Below are positions 22,698-30,396 of a stretch of DNA of 36,625 bases, piece after piece. This DNA is from an uncultured Oscillospiraceae bacterium. GTDB lineage: Bacteria > Bacillota > Clostridia > Oscillospirales > Acutalibacteraceae. Numbering within the stretch: position 1 is the stretch's first letter; the number at the start of each line of letters is the position of its first letter. The DNA is taken from the NCBI GenBank assembly GCA_900540295.1, contig UQFM01000011.1, positions 1 to 36,625 on the forward strand. The letters run 5' to 3'. The notes under the pieces were generated by a model that ran no database searches, was not told the DNA's origin, and saw nothing but the letters and a program-made list of their open reading frames with translations. Made by a program: the position numbers and the translations under genes.

Positions 22698-25307
22698 TTA
22701 TTTGCCGTAATATGCTTTGAGATACATCTCTTTGATTTCACTCAGCAGCGGATAACGCGGGTTTGCGCCCGTGCACTGGTCGTTGAACGCCTGTTCCACC
22801 ATTTCGTCCAGTGTTTCAAGGAAATATTTCTCATCCACACCGTATGCCTGAATGGACTTTTTCACACCGCAGTGTGCTTTCAGTTCATCAATCTTTGCGA
22901 TAAGATTTTCAAGCTTTTCCGCATCTGTCTTACCGGAAACGCCGAGCGCATCGGCAACCTCTGCGTAACGCGCAAGGGTATGCGGGTGGTCATATTGCGA
23001 GAATGTACCCATCTTTGTGGGAACCTCAGCAGCATTATACCGCAAAACATAGTCAATAAGCAAGGCATTTGCGATACCGTGCGGCAAATGATGGAATGCG
23101 CCGAGCTTGTGCGCCATGGAATGGCAAACGCCGAGGAACGCATTGGCGAACGCCATACCCGCCATAGTCGCGGCATTGCCCATCTTTTCACGGGCAACGG
23201 GGTCGCTGGGACCGTTGTCATAAGCACGCGGCAGATATTGGAAAATCATTTGCAGCGCGCGGATTGCCAAACCGTCGGTATAATCCGTCGCCATAATGGA
23301 CGCATACGCTTCCAGTGCGTGCGTCACCGCGTCAATACCCGAAGCGGCGGTCAAGCCTTTCGGTGCGTTCATCATCATATCCGCATCGACAATCGCCATG
23401 TTCGGCAACAGCTCATAATCGGCAAGCGGCCATTTTACGCCTGTATCCGCATCGGTGATAATGGCGAACGGCGTAACCTCGGAGCCTGTACCCGCAGAAG
23501 TCGGAATCGCAATGAAATAGGCTTTCTCGCCCATTTTCGGGAACGTGTATACACGCTTGCGAATATCCATAAAGTCCATCGCCATATCTTCAAAGTCCGC
23601 GTCGGGATGCTCATACAGCACCCACATAATTTTCGCCGCGTCCATAGCCGAACCGCCGCCGACAGCGATAATCGTGTCGGGCTGGAACTGCGTCATCTGG
23701 TCAGCGCCTTTTCTTGCGCACTGGAGTGTCGGGTCGGGTGCAACCTCATAGAAGCAGGTATGCTGAATGCCCATTTCATCGAGCTTATCTTCAATCGATT
23801 TTGTATACCCGTTGTTGTACAGGAAAGAGTCGGTCACGATAAATGCCTTTTTCTTGCCGAGCACATTTTTCAGCTCATCGAGTGCAACAGGCAGACAGCC
23901 TTTCTTGAAATACACCTTTTCAGGCGCACGGAACCACAGCATATTTTCCCTTCTTTCGGCAACGGTTTTTATATTAATTAAATGCTTTACGCCGACGTTT
24001 TCGGAAACCGAGTTGCCGCCCCATGAGCCGCAGCCCAGTGTGAGTGACGGCGCAAGCTTAAAGTTGTAAAGGTCACCGATACCGCCCTGCGAGGAAGGTG
24101 TATTGACAAGAATACGGCAGGTTTTCATGCGTTCGCCGAATTCTGCAAGCTTTTCTTTCTCGGTTACGGCATTCAAATATACAGAAGATGTATGACCGTA
24201 ACCGCCGTCCGCAATCAGATGCTCCGCTTTATCGAGCGCGTCGCCGAAATCCTTTGCCTTGTACATCGCAAGCACGGGAGACAGCTTTTCATGCGCAAAT
24301 TCTTCGGAAAGCTCTACGCTTGTGACTTCGCCAATCAAAATTTTTGCCGTTTCGGGTACGGTTACGCCCGCAAGCTGTGCAATTTTGTATGCAGGCTGAC
24401 CGACGATTTTCGCATTCAATGCGCCGTTGATAATAATGGTCTTTCTGACCTTTTCGAGTTCGTCTTTTTTCAGGAAATAACAGCCGCGTGCAGCAAATTC
24501 CTCTTTGACCGTCTTATAAACCTTGTCGAGCACGATAACCGACTGCTCGGAAGCACAAATCATACCGTTGTCAAAGGTTTTGGAGTGAATAATTGAGTTC
24601 ACGGCAAGCAGGATGTCTGCGGTGTCGTCGATAATTGCTGGGGTATTGCCCGCGCCGACGCCCAGTGCCGGTTTGCCTGAGGAATACGCCGCTTTTACCA
24701 TCCCGGGACCGCCTGTGGCAAGGATGATATCCGCCTCTTTCATCAAGAGGTTGGTCATTTCCAAAGACGGCACATCAATCCAGTCAATAATGCCTTCGGG
24801 TGCGCCCGCCGCAACAGCCGCTTCCAAAACGATTTTTGCCGCCGCAATGGTCGAACCCTTTGCGCGGGGGTGCGGGCTGATGATGATACCGTTACGGGTT
24901 TTCAAAGAAATCAATGTTTTGAAAATCGCGGTAGAAGTCGGGTTTGTCGTCGGGATAACCGCCGCCACAACGCCTATAGGCTCTGCAATCTTTTTCACGC
25001 CGAAAGCAGAATCCTCTTCTACAACGCCGCAGGTCTTTGTATCTTTATACGCATTGTAAATATATTCCGCCGCATAGTGGTTCTTGATAACCTTATCCTC
25101 TACCACGCCCATGCCGGTTTCCGCAACCGCCATTTTTGCAAGCGGAATTCTCTGCTTATTCGCGGCGATGGCGGCGGCGCGGAAAATCTTATCCACCTGC
25201 TCCTGCGAATAGGTCGCGAAGATTGCCTGTGCTTCACGCACGCGCTTCAATGCCTTTTCCAGCATTTCGACAGAATCCACAATTTCGTAAGTCTTTGCTT
25301 GTTCCAT
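22698..25307 (-). CDS. adhE: Bifunctional acetaldehyde-CoA/alcohol dehydrogenase
   Basis: Reduces acetyl-CoA to ethanol with two NADH, the main electron sink in many fermenters. The 869-residue length is standard. The N-terminal aldehyde dehydrogenase half (about 1-440) carries the catalytic Cys C251 in FDNGMICASEQS and GVGAGNTPA. The C-terminal iron-dependent alcohol dehydrogenase half (about 450-869) has GGGSAMDAAKI, PTSAGTGSEVTPF and the iron-binding GVCHSMAHKLGAFHHLPHG. An open frame continues about 109 codons upstream into rex, but AAGGAG precedes the ATG at 25307 and the family starts here. It follows rex by 19 bases and is therefore under Rex control from the upstream promoter. Confidence 0.98.
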   Translation of the reverse strand: MEQAKTYEIVDSVEMLEKALKRVREAQAIFATYSQEQVDKIFRAAAIAANKQRIPLAKMAVAETGMGVVEDKVIKNHYAAEYIYNAYKDTKTCGVVEEDSAFGVKKIAEPIGVVAAVIPTTNPTSTAIFKTLISLKTRNGIIISPHPRAKGSTIAAAKIVLEAAVAAGAPEGIIDWIDVPSLEMTNLLMKEADIILATGGPGMVKAAYSSGKPALGVGAGNTPAIIDDTADILLAVNSIIHSKTFDNGMICASEQSVIVLDKVYKTVKEEFAARGCYFLKKDELEKVRKTIIINGALNAKIVGQPAYKIAQLAGVTVPETAKILIGEVTSVELSEEFAHEKLSPVLAMYKAKDFGDALDKAEHLIADGGYGHTSSVYLNAVTEKEKLAEFGERMKTCRILVNTPSSQGGIGDLYNFKLAPSLTLGCGSWGGNSVSENVGVKHLINIKTVAERRENMLWFRAPEKVYFKKGCLPVALDELKNVLGKKKAFIVTDSFLYNNGYTKSIEDKLDEMGIQHTCFYEVAPDPTLQCARKGADQMTQFQPDTIIAVGGGSAMDAAKIMWVLYEHPDADFEDMAMDFMDIRKRVYTFPKMGEKAYFIAIPTSAGTGSEVTPFAIITDADTGVKWPLADYELLPNMAIVDADMMMNAPKGLTAASGIDAVTHALEAYASIMATDYTDGLAIRALQMIFQYLPRAYDNGPSDPVAREKMGNAATMAGMAFANAFLGVCHSMAHKLGAFHHLPHGIANALLIDYVLRYNAAEVPTKMGTFSQYDHPHTLARYAEVADALGVSGKTDAEKLENLIAKIDELKAHCGVKKSIQAYGVDEKYFLETLDEMVEQAFNDQCTGANPRYPLLSEIKEMYLKAYYGK

Positions 25308-25326
25308 TGTACTGATGCTCCTTCGT

Positions 25327-25986
25327 TTATTTTTCAGAATAATGGTCTTGTAAATGTGCGGACAACACCGCAAGAGACGATGCAATATTTTCATTTTGCA
25401 CCAATATGCCGTCAGGCACGGTAAGATGCGCCGGTGCAAAATTCCATATTGCACGGATACCGCAGGCAACCAAGCGGTCACAGACAACCTGTGCGCTTGC
25501 CTCGGGCACACAGATAATGCCGATGTGAATGCGCATACGCCGACATAAATCTTCCAGCTTTTCCATGGGGAAGATTTTCTGCTCCCCATTGAAACGAAGT
25601 TCTGTAAGCGCAGGGTCTCGGTCGAACGCCGCAACCAAGTGCAGTCCGTACGCGGAAAAGCCTTTGTACTGCAAAAGCGAGCGCCCCAAAAGCCCTGCCC
25701 CGACGAGAACCGCCTCGTTTACGTTGTCGTAGCCCAAAAAGGTTTCAAAATCGCGAATCAAAAGCTTCACGTCGAACCCTGTTTTCGGCTTGCCTGCACA
25801 CGAACTGACATAGGCGATGTCTTTGCGCACCTGCACCTCATTTAAGGAAAGCGCGGCGGCAATTTTCGGCGCGGAAGTGTTTTCCACCCCGAATTTTTGC
25901 AGCTGCTTTAAGTAATTCAAGTAATAAGGCAACCGCAAAAGCGCCTGTTTTGAAATACCGCGAACGGCATTTTCCGCTGTACGCAT
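25327..25986 (-). CDS. rex: Redox-sensing transcriptional repressor Rex
   Basis: Senses the NADH/NAD ratio and represses fermentation genes when NADH is low. Residues 1-80 are the winged-helix domain (ISKQALLRLPYYLNYL, APKIAAALSLNEVQVRKDIAYV). The Rossmann domain follows, with GAGLLG (96-101) and the acidic residue of AAFDRDP (about 122); a C-terminal swapped helix closes the protein. The 219-residue length is usual. First gene of the operon, with two Rex operator-like sites at its own promoter, so autoregulation is likely. Confidence 0.96.
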   Translation of the reverse strand: MRTAENAVRGISKQALLRLPYYLNYLKQLQKFGVENTSAPKIAAALSLNEVQVRKDIAYVSSCAGKPKTGFDVKLLIRDFETFLGYDNVNEAVLVGAGLLGRSLLQYKGFSAYGLHLVAAFDRDPALTELRFNGEQKIFPMEKLEDLCRRMRIHIGIICVPEASAQVVCDRLVACGIRAIWNFAPAHLTVPDGILVQNENIASSLAVLSAHLQDHYSEK

Positions 25987-26024
25987 ATACCTTTCGCCCC
26001 AATCAGTATTTTCGTATTGATACC

Positions 26025-26053
26025 ATCATAGCGCATTGTTAAAATTTTGTCAA
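26025..26053 (-). promoter_or_regulatory. Promoter of the rex-adhE-hydrogenase operon
   Basis: TTGACA (26053-26048), 17-bp spacer, TATGAT (26030-26025), starting about 30 bases before the rex ATG. Confidence 0.85.
26036..26053. promoter_or_regulatory. Rex operator, weaker copy
   Basis: TTGTTAAAATTTTGTCAA matches the Rex consensus (TTGTTAA-N4-TTAACAA) with two mismatches in the right half; those bases also form the -35 box, so bound Rex would block polymerase. Confidence 0.65.
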
Positions 26054-26060
26054 CGCTTAC

Positions 26061-26078
26061 TTGTTAATTTTTTAACAT
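26061..26078. promoter_or_regulatory. Rex operator, strong copy
   Basis: TTGTTAATTTTTTAACAT matches the Rex consensus at all but the last base. It lies just upstream of the -35 box and 25 bp from the second site. Confidence 0.85.
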
Positions 26079-26296
26079 TCGTTTCACTGCCCAAAAAGCA
26101 TATCGTTTTGCACCGCGTTTTGTGCAATTTTACACGCGGATTTTCGGTACGCTTTTGGAATCTGTTCCCCTGGTTTTACGGTTAAAACAAATTTGCACTG
26201 TTACCATTTTAACGCAGGAAACACAAGAAGTCCATAGGGAATTTGCGGTGAAATTGGGAAACCGCAGATGTCATTTCGGTCGAAACCGCATGAAAT

Positions 26297-26757
26297 TGTC
26301 ATTCTGCGCGACAGCGAAGAATCGCACACGGCACAGGGGAAATTCGATTTTTGGTAGGGCGGGTGGCTTGCCCTCGCCGTAAACGTGTAGGGAAAAAAGA
26401 AAGATAACCCGAATCGCAGGTTGTGCGGTTCGGGTTGTTTGTTGATTTGATAATTTCAAAACATGCTATCGGTATTCTCTGTCCGTCTGCGGCGGGGGCA
26501 AGCCCCCGCCCTACCGATTGTACAATTTACTCTGTGATATGGGAGATTCTTCGCTACGCTCAGAATGACAGGTTTATGCAATCGCCCGTGCAGACCGAAA
26601 AATCTGTAAAATTCCACGGCGGGGGCAAGTTACGGCTTCGCCATCACCCTTTTGTCGCTTCGCGACATTTTCCCTAAAAGGGAAATCTTCCCCGCCCTAC
26701 CGATATTACAATTTACTTTGTGACATGGGAGATTCTTCGCCTCGCTCAGAATGACAG
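26297..26757. repeat. Intergenic repeat mosaic with a nested copy
   Basis: There is no gene between rex and 26791. A TGTCATTCTG...GAAGAATC module opens it (26297-26325). Two direct copies of a compound unit follow: a GGCGGGGGCAAG/CCCGCCCTACCGAT hairpin, TACAATTTAC, and the inverse GAGATTCTTCGC...CAGAATGACA module (26490-26571 and 26618-26757). In the second copy the hairpin is split by about 57 bp (26630-26686) resembling 30212-30270. Nothing here encodes a protein. Confidence 0.75.
26406..26436. terminator. Hairpin in the repeat region
   Basis: 13-bp stem with one G-U (26406-26418 with 26424-26436), 5-base loop. Read leftward it is followed by a T-rich run, so it could end the adenylate-kinase-like transcript. 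Confidence 0.5.
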
Positions 26758-26790
26758 CGTTTTTACAAATCCGTAGGTGGCGGCAAAAAA

Positions 26791-27282
26791 TCAAATGTCA
26801 TTTTCGATATACGCGTCTGCCGATTCACGGGATTTGAAAATGATGATTTCTTTCCCGTCTTTATATTTTTTCAGCCATTCGTAGATTTGCGGCAAGCGTA
26901 TTTTCGGGAAATCCAGAATCCACTGTTTGAATTCTGCGTCAAATTCCGTTTCCACCCACGGCATATCCACACGTTTTTTGCCGATGCGGGATTCTACGCC
27001 CGAAAGGCAGACATCCAACGGAAAATCCAAAAGAAAAACCGTGTCGCACACCTGTAAACGCATTTCCATTGTTCGGCTGTAATTGCCGTCGATAATCCAA
27101 CATTCTTTTTGCAGGATTTCGCACAAGCGCCTGTCAAATTCATCTTTGGATATATTGGTTTTATCTGCCTTGTGCCACAGCATATCCAAATAGTACAGCG
27201 GTAAATCGGTTTTGTCGCGAAGCTTTCGCGCAAACGTACTTTTCCCCGCCCCCGGCGAACCGATTACAATCACTTTTTTCAT
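26791..27282 (-). CDS. P-loop kinase, adenylate-kinase-like (topology-modulation/FlaR type)
   Basis: A 163-residue P-loop protein: Walker A GSPGAGKST (8-16), YYLDMLWHKAD, a WIIDGNYSRTMEMRL segment and FLLDFPLDVCL, the pattern of small nucleotide-kinase-like proteins often labelled adenylate kinase or topology modulation protein. The true substrate is unknown. Its ATG overlaps the stop of the alpha/beta hydrolase gene by four bases (ATGA), so the two are translationally coupled. Confidence 0.85.
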   Translation of the reverse strand: MKKVIVIGSPGAGKSTFARKLRDKTDLPLYYLDMLWHKADKTNISKDEFDRRLCEILQKECWIIDGNYSRTMEMRLQVCDTVFLLDFPLDVCLSGVESRIGKKRVDMPWVETEFDAEFKQWILDFPKIRLPQIYEWLKKYKDGKEIIIFKSRESADAYIENDI

Positions 27283-27965
27283 AAATTTCCTTTCAAAAAC
27301 GCATCGACAACACGGTTATATTCGGTTGGCGACTCTGCCGCGATACAGTGCCCACCTTTTAAGGTTACCAGCTGTGCATTCGGGAGTGCGTCTGCAATTT
27401 TTTGGGAATGGGACGCTTGAATCATATCGTTTGACCCGACCAAAACCAAAGTCGGCGTACATAAGGCTTTTAACTGCACCGCCCTTAAATTCGGTTCATT
27501 TACCATCAGACCGAGTAATTCGCATTTCAGCTTTGCCTGCGGGCTTTTTTCAGCGGAAAGCTTTGCTAAGCGGTATCCGATTTCTATCGGGATTTGCAAG
27601 TGACGCTTTACACCGCCCGTGTGCAGATTCGCACCGTTTAAAATCAGTTTTTCAATCCGTTCGGGATAACGAAGCGCGAAAGTCATTGCAATATTTCCGC
27701 CGTCCGAAAAACCGAGTATATGCGCCTTTTTTATCCCCTGCGCATCCATAAACCCGCGCAAATCTTCCGCGAACTGCCGCATGGTGAACGGTGCTGTCCC
27801 GCGCGGCGATGCACCGTGCCCACGTGTATCCACGGCATAGACGTGATACCGCTTTGCAAAATACGGGATTTGATGTTCAAAATACGATGAGGAACTGCCG
27901 TTACCGTGCAACAGAATCAGCGGAAAGCCCTCGCCCGCTTCAATATAATGCAATGTTATATCCAT
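27279..27965 (-). CDS. Alpha/beta hydrolase
   Basis: A 228-residue soluble hydrolase. Visible are the oxyanion segment LILLHGNGSSS (17-27), VDTRGHGAS, the nucleophile elbow GFSDGGN (Ser87), a likely catalytic Asp in LVGSNDMI, and His in LKGGHCIAAE. This is the usual fold of small esterases and lyases; the substrate is unknown. The frame extends upstream into repeat sequence, but AAGAGGCTG stands before the ATG at 27965 and the fold starts there. Confidence 0.88.
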   Translation of the reverse strand: MDITLHYIEAGEGFPLILLHGNGSSSSYFEHQIPYFAKRYHVYAVDTRGHGASPRGTAPFTMRQFAEDLRGFMDAQGIKKAHILGFSDGGNIAMTFALRYPERIEKLILNGANLHTGGVKRHLQIPIEIGYRLAKLSAEKSPQAKLKCELLGLMVNEPNLRAVQLKALCTPTLVLVGSNDMIQASHSQKIADALPNAQLVTLKGGHCIAAESPTEYNRVVDAFLKGNL

Positions 27966-28009
27966 AAACAGCCTCTTGTTAAAAATATTTTTGTGACCGA
28001 CAAGAGAAA

Positions 28010-28225
28010 AAGCGGGCGAACACAGTTCGCCCTTATGAGATTGTGCGTTTTTGTTGGATTTGTGCAAATTTCGCGGGCGCGCGATGCACGCCCCTACGGT
28101 TCGTGGGAATTTTTGCGGGCGCTTCGTGAAGCGCCCCTACGGGGTTGTGCGTTACCGTTTGCTTTTTTGCAAACTCCAGCTGTGCTCGGGCGGGCGTGGA
28201 AACCCGTCCCCTACAAGAATTACAT
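28010..28225. repeat. Intergenic repeat mosaic between hydrolase and mgtE
   Basis: Four small hairpins of the type found at 7430-7870, several ending in CGCCCCTACGG or CCCCTACAAG (about 28012-28034, 28071-28099, 28116-28142, 28189-28219), joined by GTGCGTTACCGTTTG-like linkers. No gene is visible. Confidence 0.65.
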
Positions 28226-28231
28226 TAAAAA

Positions 28232-29566
28232 TTAAATATGCAACATCAGGGATGCAACGCGGAAGTAAATCAGCAGGGACATGACATCTACAATGGTGGT
28301 GATAAACGGATTCGCCATGACGGCAGGGTCAAGATGCAGTTTTTTTGCGAGAATCGGCAGAGAACAGCCGATAAATTTCGCCAATATGATGGTTAAAATC
28401 ATCGAAACACTGACCACGCCCGCCACCAAAACGGAGACACGGTCCATCCACAAAAGGCGTCCGAAATTGACAACCGCAAGCGTAACGCCGCACAGAAAGG
28501 ATACGCGGAATTCTTTCCAAATCACTTGCAGTGTGTCGCGAAATTCAATTTCGCCCAAGGAAAGTCCGCGGATAATGGTGGTAGAGGACTGCCCGCCGCA
28601 ATTGCCGCCCGTGCCCATCAGCATCGGAATGTAGGCAGTCAGCACCACATAGGCTTGCAAAGCTTCTTCGGAGCTTTGGATAATTTTACTTGTAAACGTG
28701 GCGGACACCATCAGCAACAGCAACCAAGGAAACCGTTTTTTCCAAATATCGAACACGCTCATTTTGAGATAGGGCTTATCCGTCGGCGTAATTGCCGCCA
28801 TTTTTTCAAAGTCCTCGGTATTTTCGTCCTGCAAAACGTCCATCGCATCGTCAATGGTGATAATCCCGACCAACCGATTTTCACGGTCCACCACGGGCAA
28901 TGCCAAAAGGTCGTACTTTTGGAATTTTTCGGCGACAACCTCTTTATCCTCTAAGGTTGTGGTCGAAATGATGTTGGTATCCATGATTTCAAAAATCTTT
29001 TCGCTTTTTTCGGAAAGCAAAAGGTCTTTGACTGTTACAATGCCGAGCAGTTTGCGGTTTTCATCGGTGACATAACAAATGTAGATGGTCTCCTTATCCA
29101 CACCCGTACGGCGAATCCGTGTGAATGCGTCGTCAACCGTCATATATTTTTTCAGGTCAACATACTCAATCGTCATCAAACTGCCTGCAGAATCCTCGGG
29201 ATACTGCAAAATCTCATTGATGCTTTTGCGTGTTTCGGGGTCGGTATGCTGTAAAATACGCTTGACAACCGTGGCGGGCATTTCCTCGATAATATCCACC
29301 GCATCGTCCACATACAGCTCGTCCAACACTTCGCGCAATTCGTTATCGCTGAACGCGTGAATCAGAAACTCCTGCGCGTCCGACTCCATATTGACAAACA
29401 CTTCCGCCGCCAGCTCTTTCGGCAGAATCCGATACACAAGCGGCAGTTTTTCCTGCGGCAAATCCTCAAAAACAGCGGCGATATCCGCCTCGTTCTTTTC
29501 GGAAAGCAATTCTTTTAACGCAGAGTAATTTTTTTCTTCTAAGAATGCAAGTACTTTTTCGTACAC
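28232..29566 (-). CDS. mgtE: Magnesium transporter MgtE
   Basis: Magnesium-gated Mg2+ channel/transporter. The 444-residue protein has the superhelical N domain (about 1-125, with DLPQEKLPLVYRILPKELAAEVF), a CBS pair (about 130-250, YPEDSAGSLMTIEYVDL, VTVKDLLLSE, GIITIDDAMDVL), and a five-helix membrane domain (about 265-444) with the pore signature GTGGNCGGQSSTTIIRGL. The start is GTG at 29566, set by AGGAGGG seven bases before it. Upstream are an M-box riboswitch and a leader ORF, so expression is tuned by Mg2+ at the RNA level. Confidence 0.97.
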   Translation of the reverse strand: MYEKVLAFLEEKNYSALKELLSEKNEADIAAVFEDLPQEKLPLVYRILPKELAAEVFVNMESDAQEFLIHAFSDNELREVLDELYVDDAVDIIEEMPATVVKRILQHTDPETRKSINEILQYPEDSAGSLMTIEYVDLKKYMTVDDAFTRIRRTGVDKETIYICYVTDENRKLLGIVTVKDLLLSEKSEKIFEIMDTNIISTTTLEDKEVVAEKFQKYDLLALPVVDRENRLVGIITIDDAMDVLQDENTEDFEKMAAITPTDKPYLKMSVFDIWKKRFPWLLLLMVSATFTSKIIQSSEEALQAYVVLTAYIPMLMGTGGNCGGQSSTTIIRGLSLGEIEFRDTLQVIWKEFRVSFLCGVTLAVVNFGRLLWMDRVSVLVAGVVSVSMILTIILAKFIGCSLPILAKKLHLDPAVMANPFITTIVDVMSLLIYFRVASLMLHI

Positions 29567-29636
29567 TCCGTTTCCCTCCTAAACTCGAAAGATAGCCGCA
29601 TTTCGGCGGCAATCGGAAACAAAGCGCAAAACCAAA

Positions 29637-29729
29637 TCAGCGGAAAACAACGGCACAGCAAGCCGCCGTTCTCCTGCCCGTAGATCGGGGCGGGTTCGGG
29701 TCTGCACTTATCACGCTTCCTGTGTCCAT
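29637..29729 (-). CDS. Leader peptide ORF between M-box terminator and mgtE
   Basis: A 30-codon ORF with a strong ribosome site (GAGGTGAAAAC before ATG 29729). It begins MDTGSVISADPNPPRS, continues basic (TGRRT) and ends hydrophobic with two Cys. The DPNPP stretch (codons 10-14) recalls the acidic/proline run in the enterobacterial MgtL leader, where low Mg2+ makes ribosomes fall off. A small hairpin AACGGC/GCCGTT followed by GTTTTCC lies inside its codons (29649-29670), and a CCCG/CGGG helix in between (29677-29694). It ends 70 bases before mgtE. Real translation is supported by the ribosome site; function is inference. Confidence 0.6.
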   Translation of the reverse strand: MDTGSVISADPNPPRSTGRRTAACCAVVFR

Positions 29730-29765
29730 GTTTTCACCTCGCAAATGAAAGAATAAAATAAAAAC

Positions 29766-29794
29766 GCACACCGCCGAACGAAAAGACGGTATGC
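29766..29794 (-). terminator. M-box expression-platform terminator
   Basis: 10-bp stem with two G-U pairs (29766-29775 with 29785-29794), 9-base loop, then GTTTTTATTTT. The loop bases (29776-29784) are exactly complementary to 29813-29821 at the 3' edge of the aptamer, giving a clear alternative antiterminator. Confidence 0.9.
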
Positions 29795-29812
29795 GCAAAA
29801 TACACGTATGGT

Positions 29813-29962
29813 TTTTCGTTCAAGCTTTAGCTTCAGAGGGCGATGAAACTGCATTAGAGCACACCTTGTTTTTCGATGTGCCCTGCTGACCTGCTGACAG
29901 TGTCTCCACCGTTTCGCGGCAGCAGCCCGTATCCCTGTGGGAGCCTTACCTACCGATGTTGT
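29813..29962 (-). ncRNA. M-box (ykoK) magnesium riboswitch
   Basis: Read leftward the RNA contains the family landmarks in order: GGTAGGTAAGGCTCCC, GGCTGCTGCCGCGAAACGG, GTCAGCAGGTCAGCAGG, AATGCAG and GCTAAAGCT. High Mg2+ folds the aptamer and allows the downstream terminator, shutting off mgtE. An overlapping 88-codon frame here is not a gene. Confidence 0.93.
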
Positions 29963-30003
29963 TTTTGTCAACCGCATCTGTTACGAATGCGGTCATATTG
30001 TTT

Positions 30004-30032
30004 ATTATGAACCGAAAGAAGAATAATGTCAA
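30004..30032 (-). promoter_or_regulatory. Promoter of M-box-mgtE
   Basis: TTGACA (30032-30027), 17-bp spacer, CATAAT (30009-30004); transcription starts near 29997, about 35 bases before the aptamer. Confidence 0.85.
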
Positions 30033-30100
30033 TAGAAATCGAAAAATTTTAAGCGACTTCAAACGATATAAATTCATTAAAAAACAGATTCACACGAATT

Positions 30101-30360
30101 TGTCATTCTGAGCGGAGCGAAGAATCTCGCATGACACAAGGCATTTAATACACGCGTAGGGACGGACATCCTTGTCCGTCCGCGAGGTTTCCTATGACTG
30201 TACGGACGCCGAGTGACGGCTTCGCCGTTACCCTTTTGTCTCGCTTTGCTCGACATTTCCCCTGTCAGGGGAATTACCCGCCCCTACGTCGGTTGTGTGT
30301 TACCGTTAGGTTGCAAGAATTTTGCAGGCGGATGTGGGCATCCGCCCCTACAAGGGTTTT
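30101..30360. repeat. Intergenic repeat mosaic between mgtE leader and GH3 gene
   Basis: Opens with TGTCATTCTGAGCGGAGCGAAGAATCTC (30101-30128 region), then a TAGGGACGGACA/TGTCCGTCC hairpin (30157-30182), a TGACGGCTTCGCCGTTACCC element with two more inner hairpins (30212-30285), and a GCGGATGTGGGCATCCGCCCCTAC hairpin (30329-30352). The same modules occur in the three other mosaics. No gene is visible. Confidence 0.7.
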
Positions 30361-30396
30361 ACATTACCAATGGAGTATGCGGTTCTTGCGGCAGAT

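Noticed and set aside
20694..23981. Long plus-strand open frames (411 codons at 20694-21929, 445 codons at 22644-23981) opposite the hydrogenase, kinase and adhE genes
   Set aside because: They are antisense shadows of well-conserved genes: His/Arg/Cys-rich, no recognisable domain, no ribosome sites.
25308..25634. N-terminal extension of AdhE by about 109 codons
   Set aside because: The extension overlaps rex in another frame; a ribosome site and the family's normal N-terminus place the start at 25307.
26490..26757. CRISPR array
   Set aside because: Only two long direct copies, no regular short spacers, no cas genes; the structure is that of compound palindromic repeats.
29711..29977. 88-codon open frame on the minus strand upstream of mgtE
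   Set aside because: It lies across the M-box aptamer and its terminator and has no ribosome site; RNA landmarks explain the sequence.
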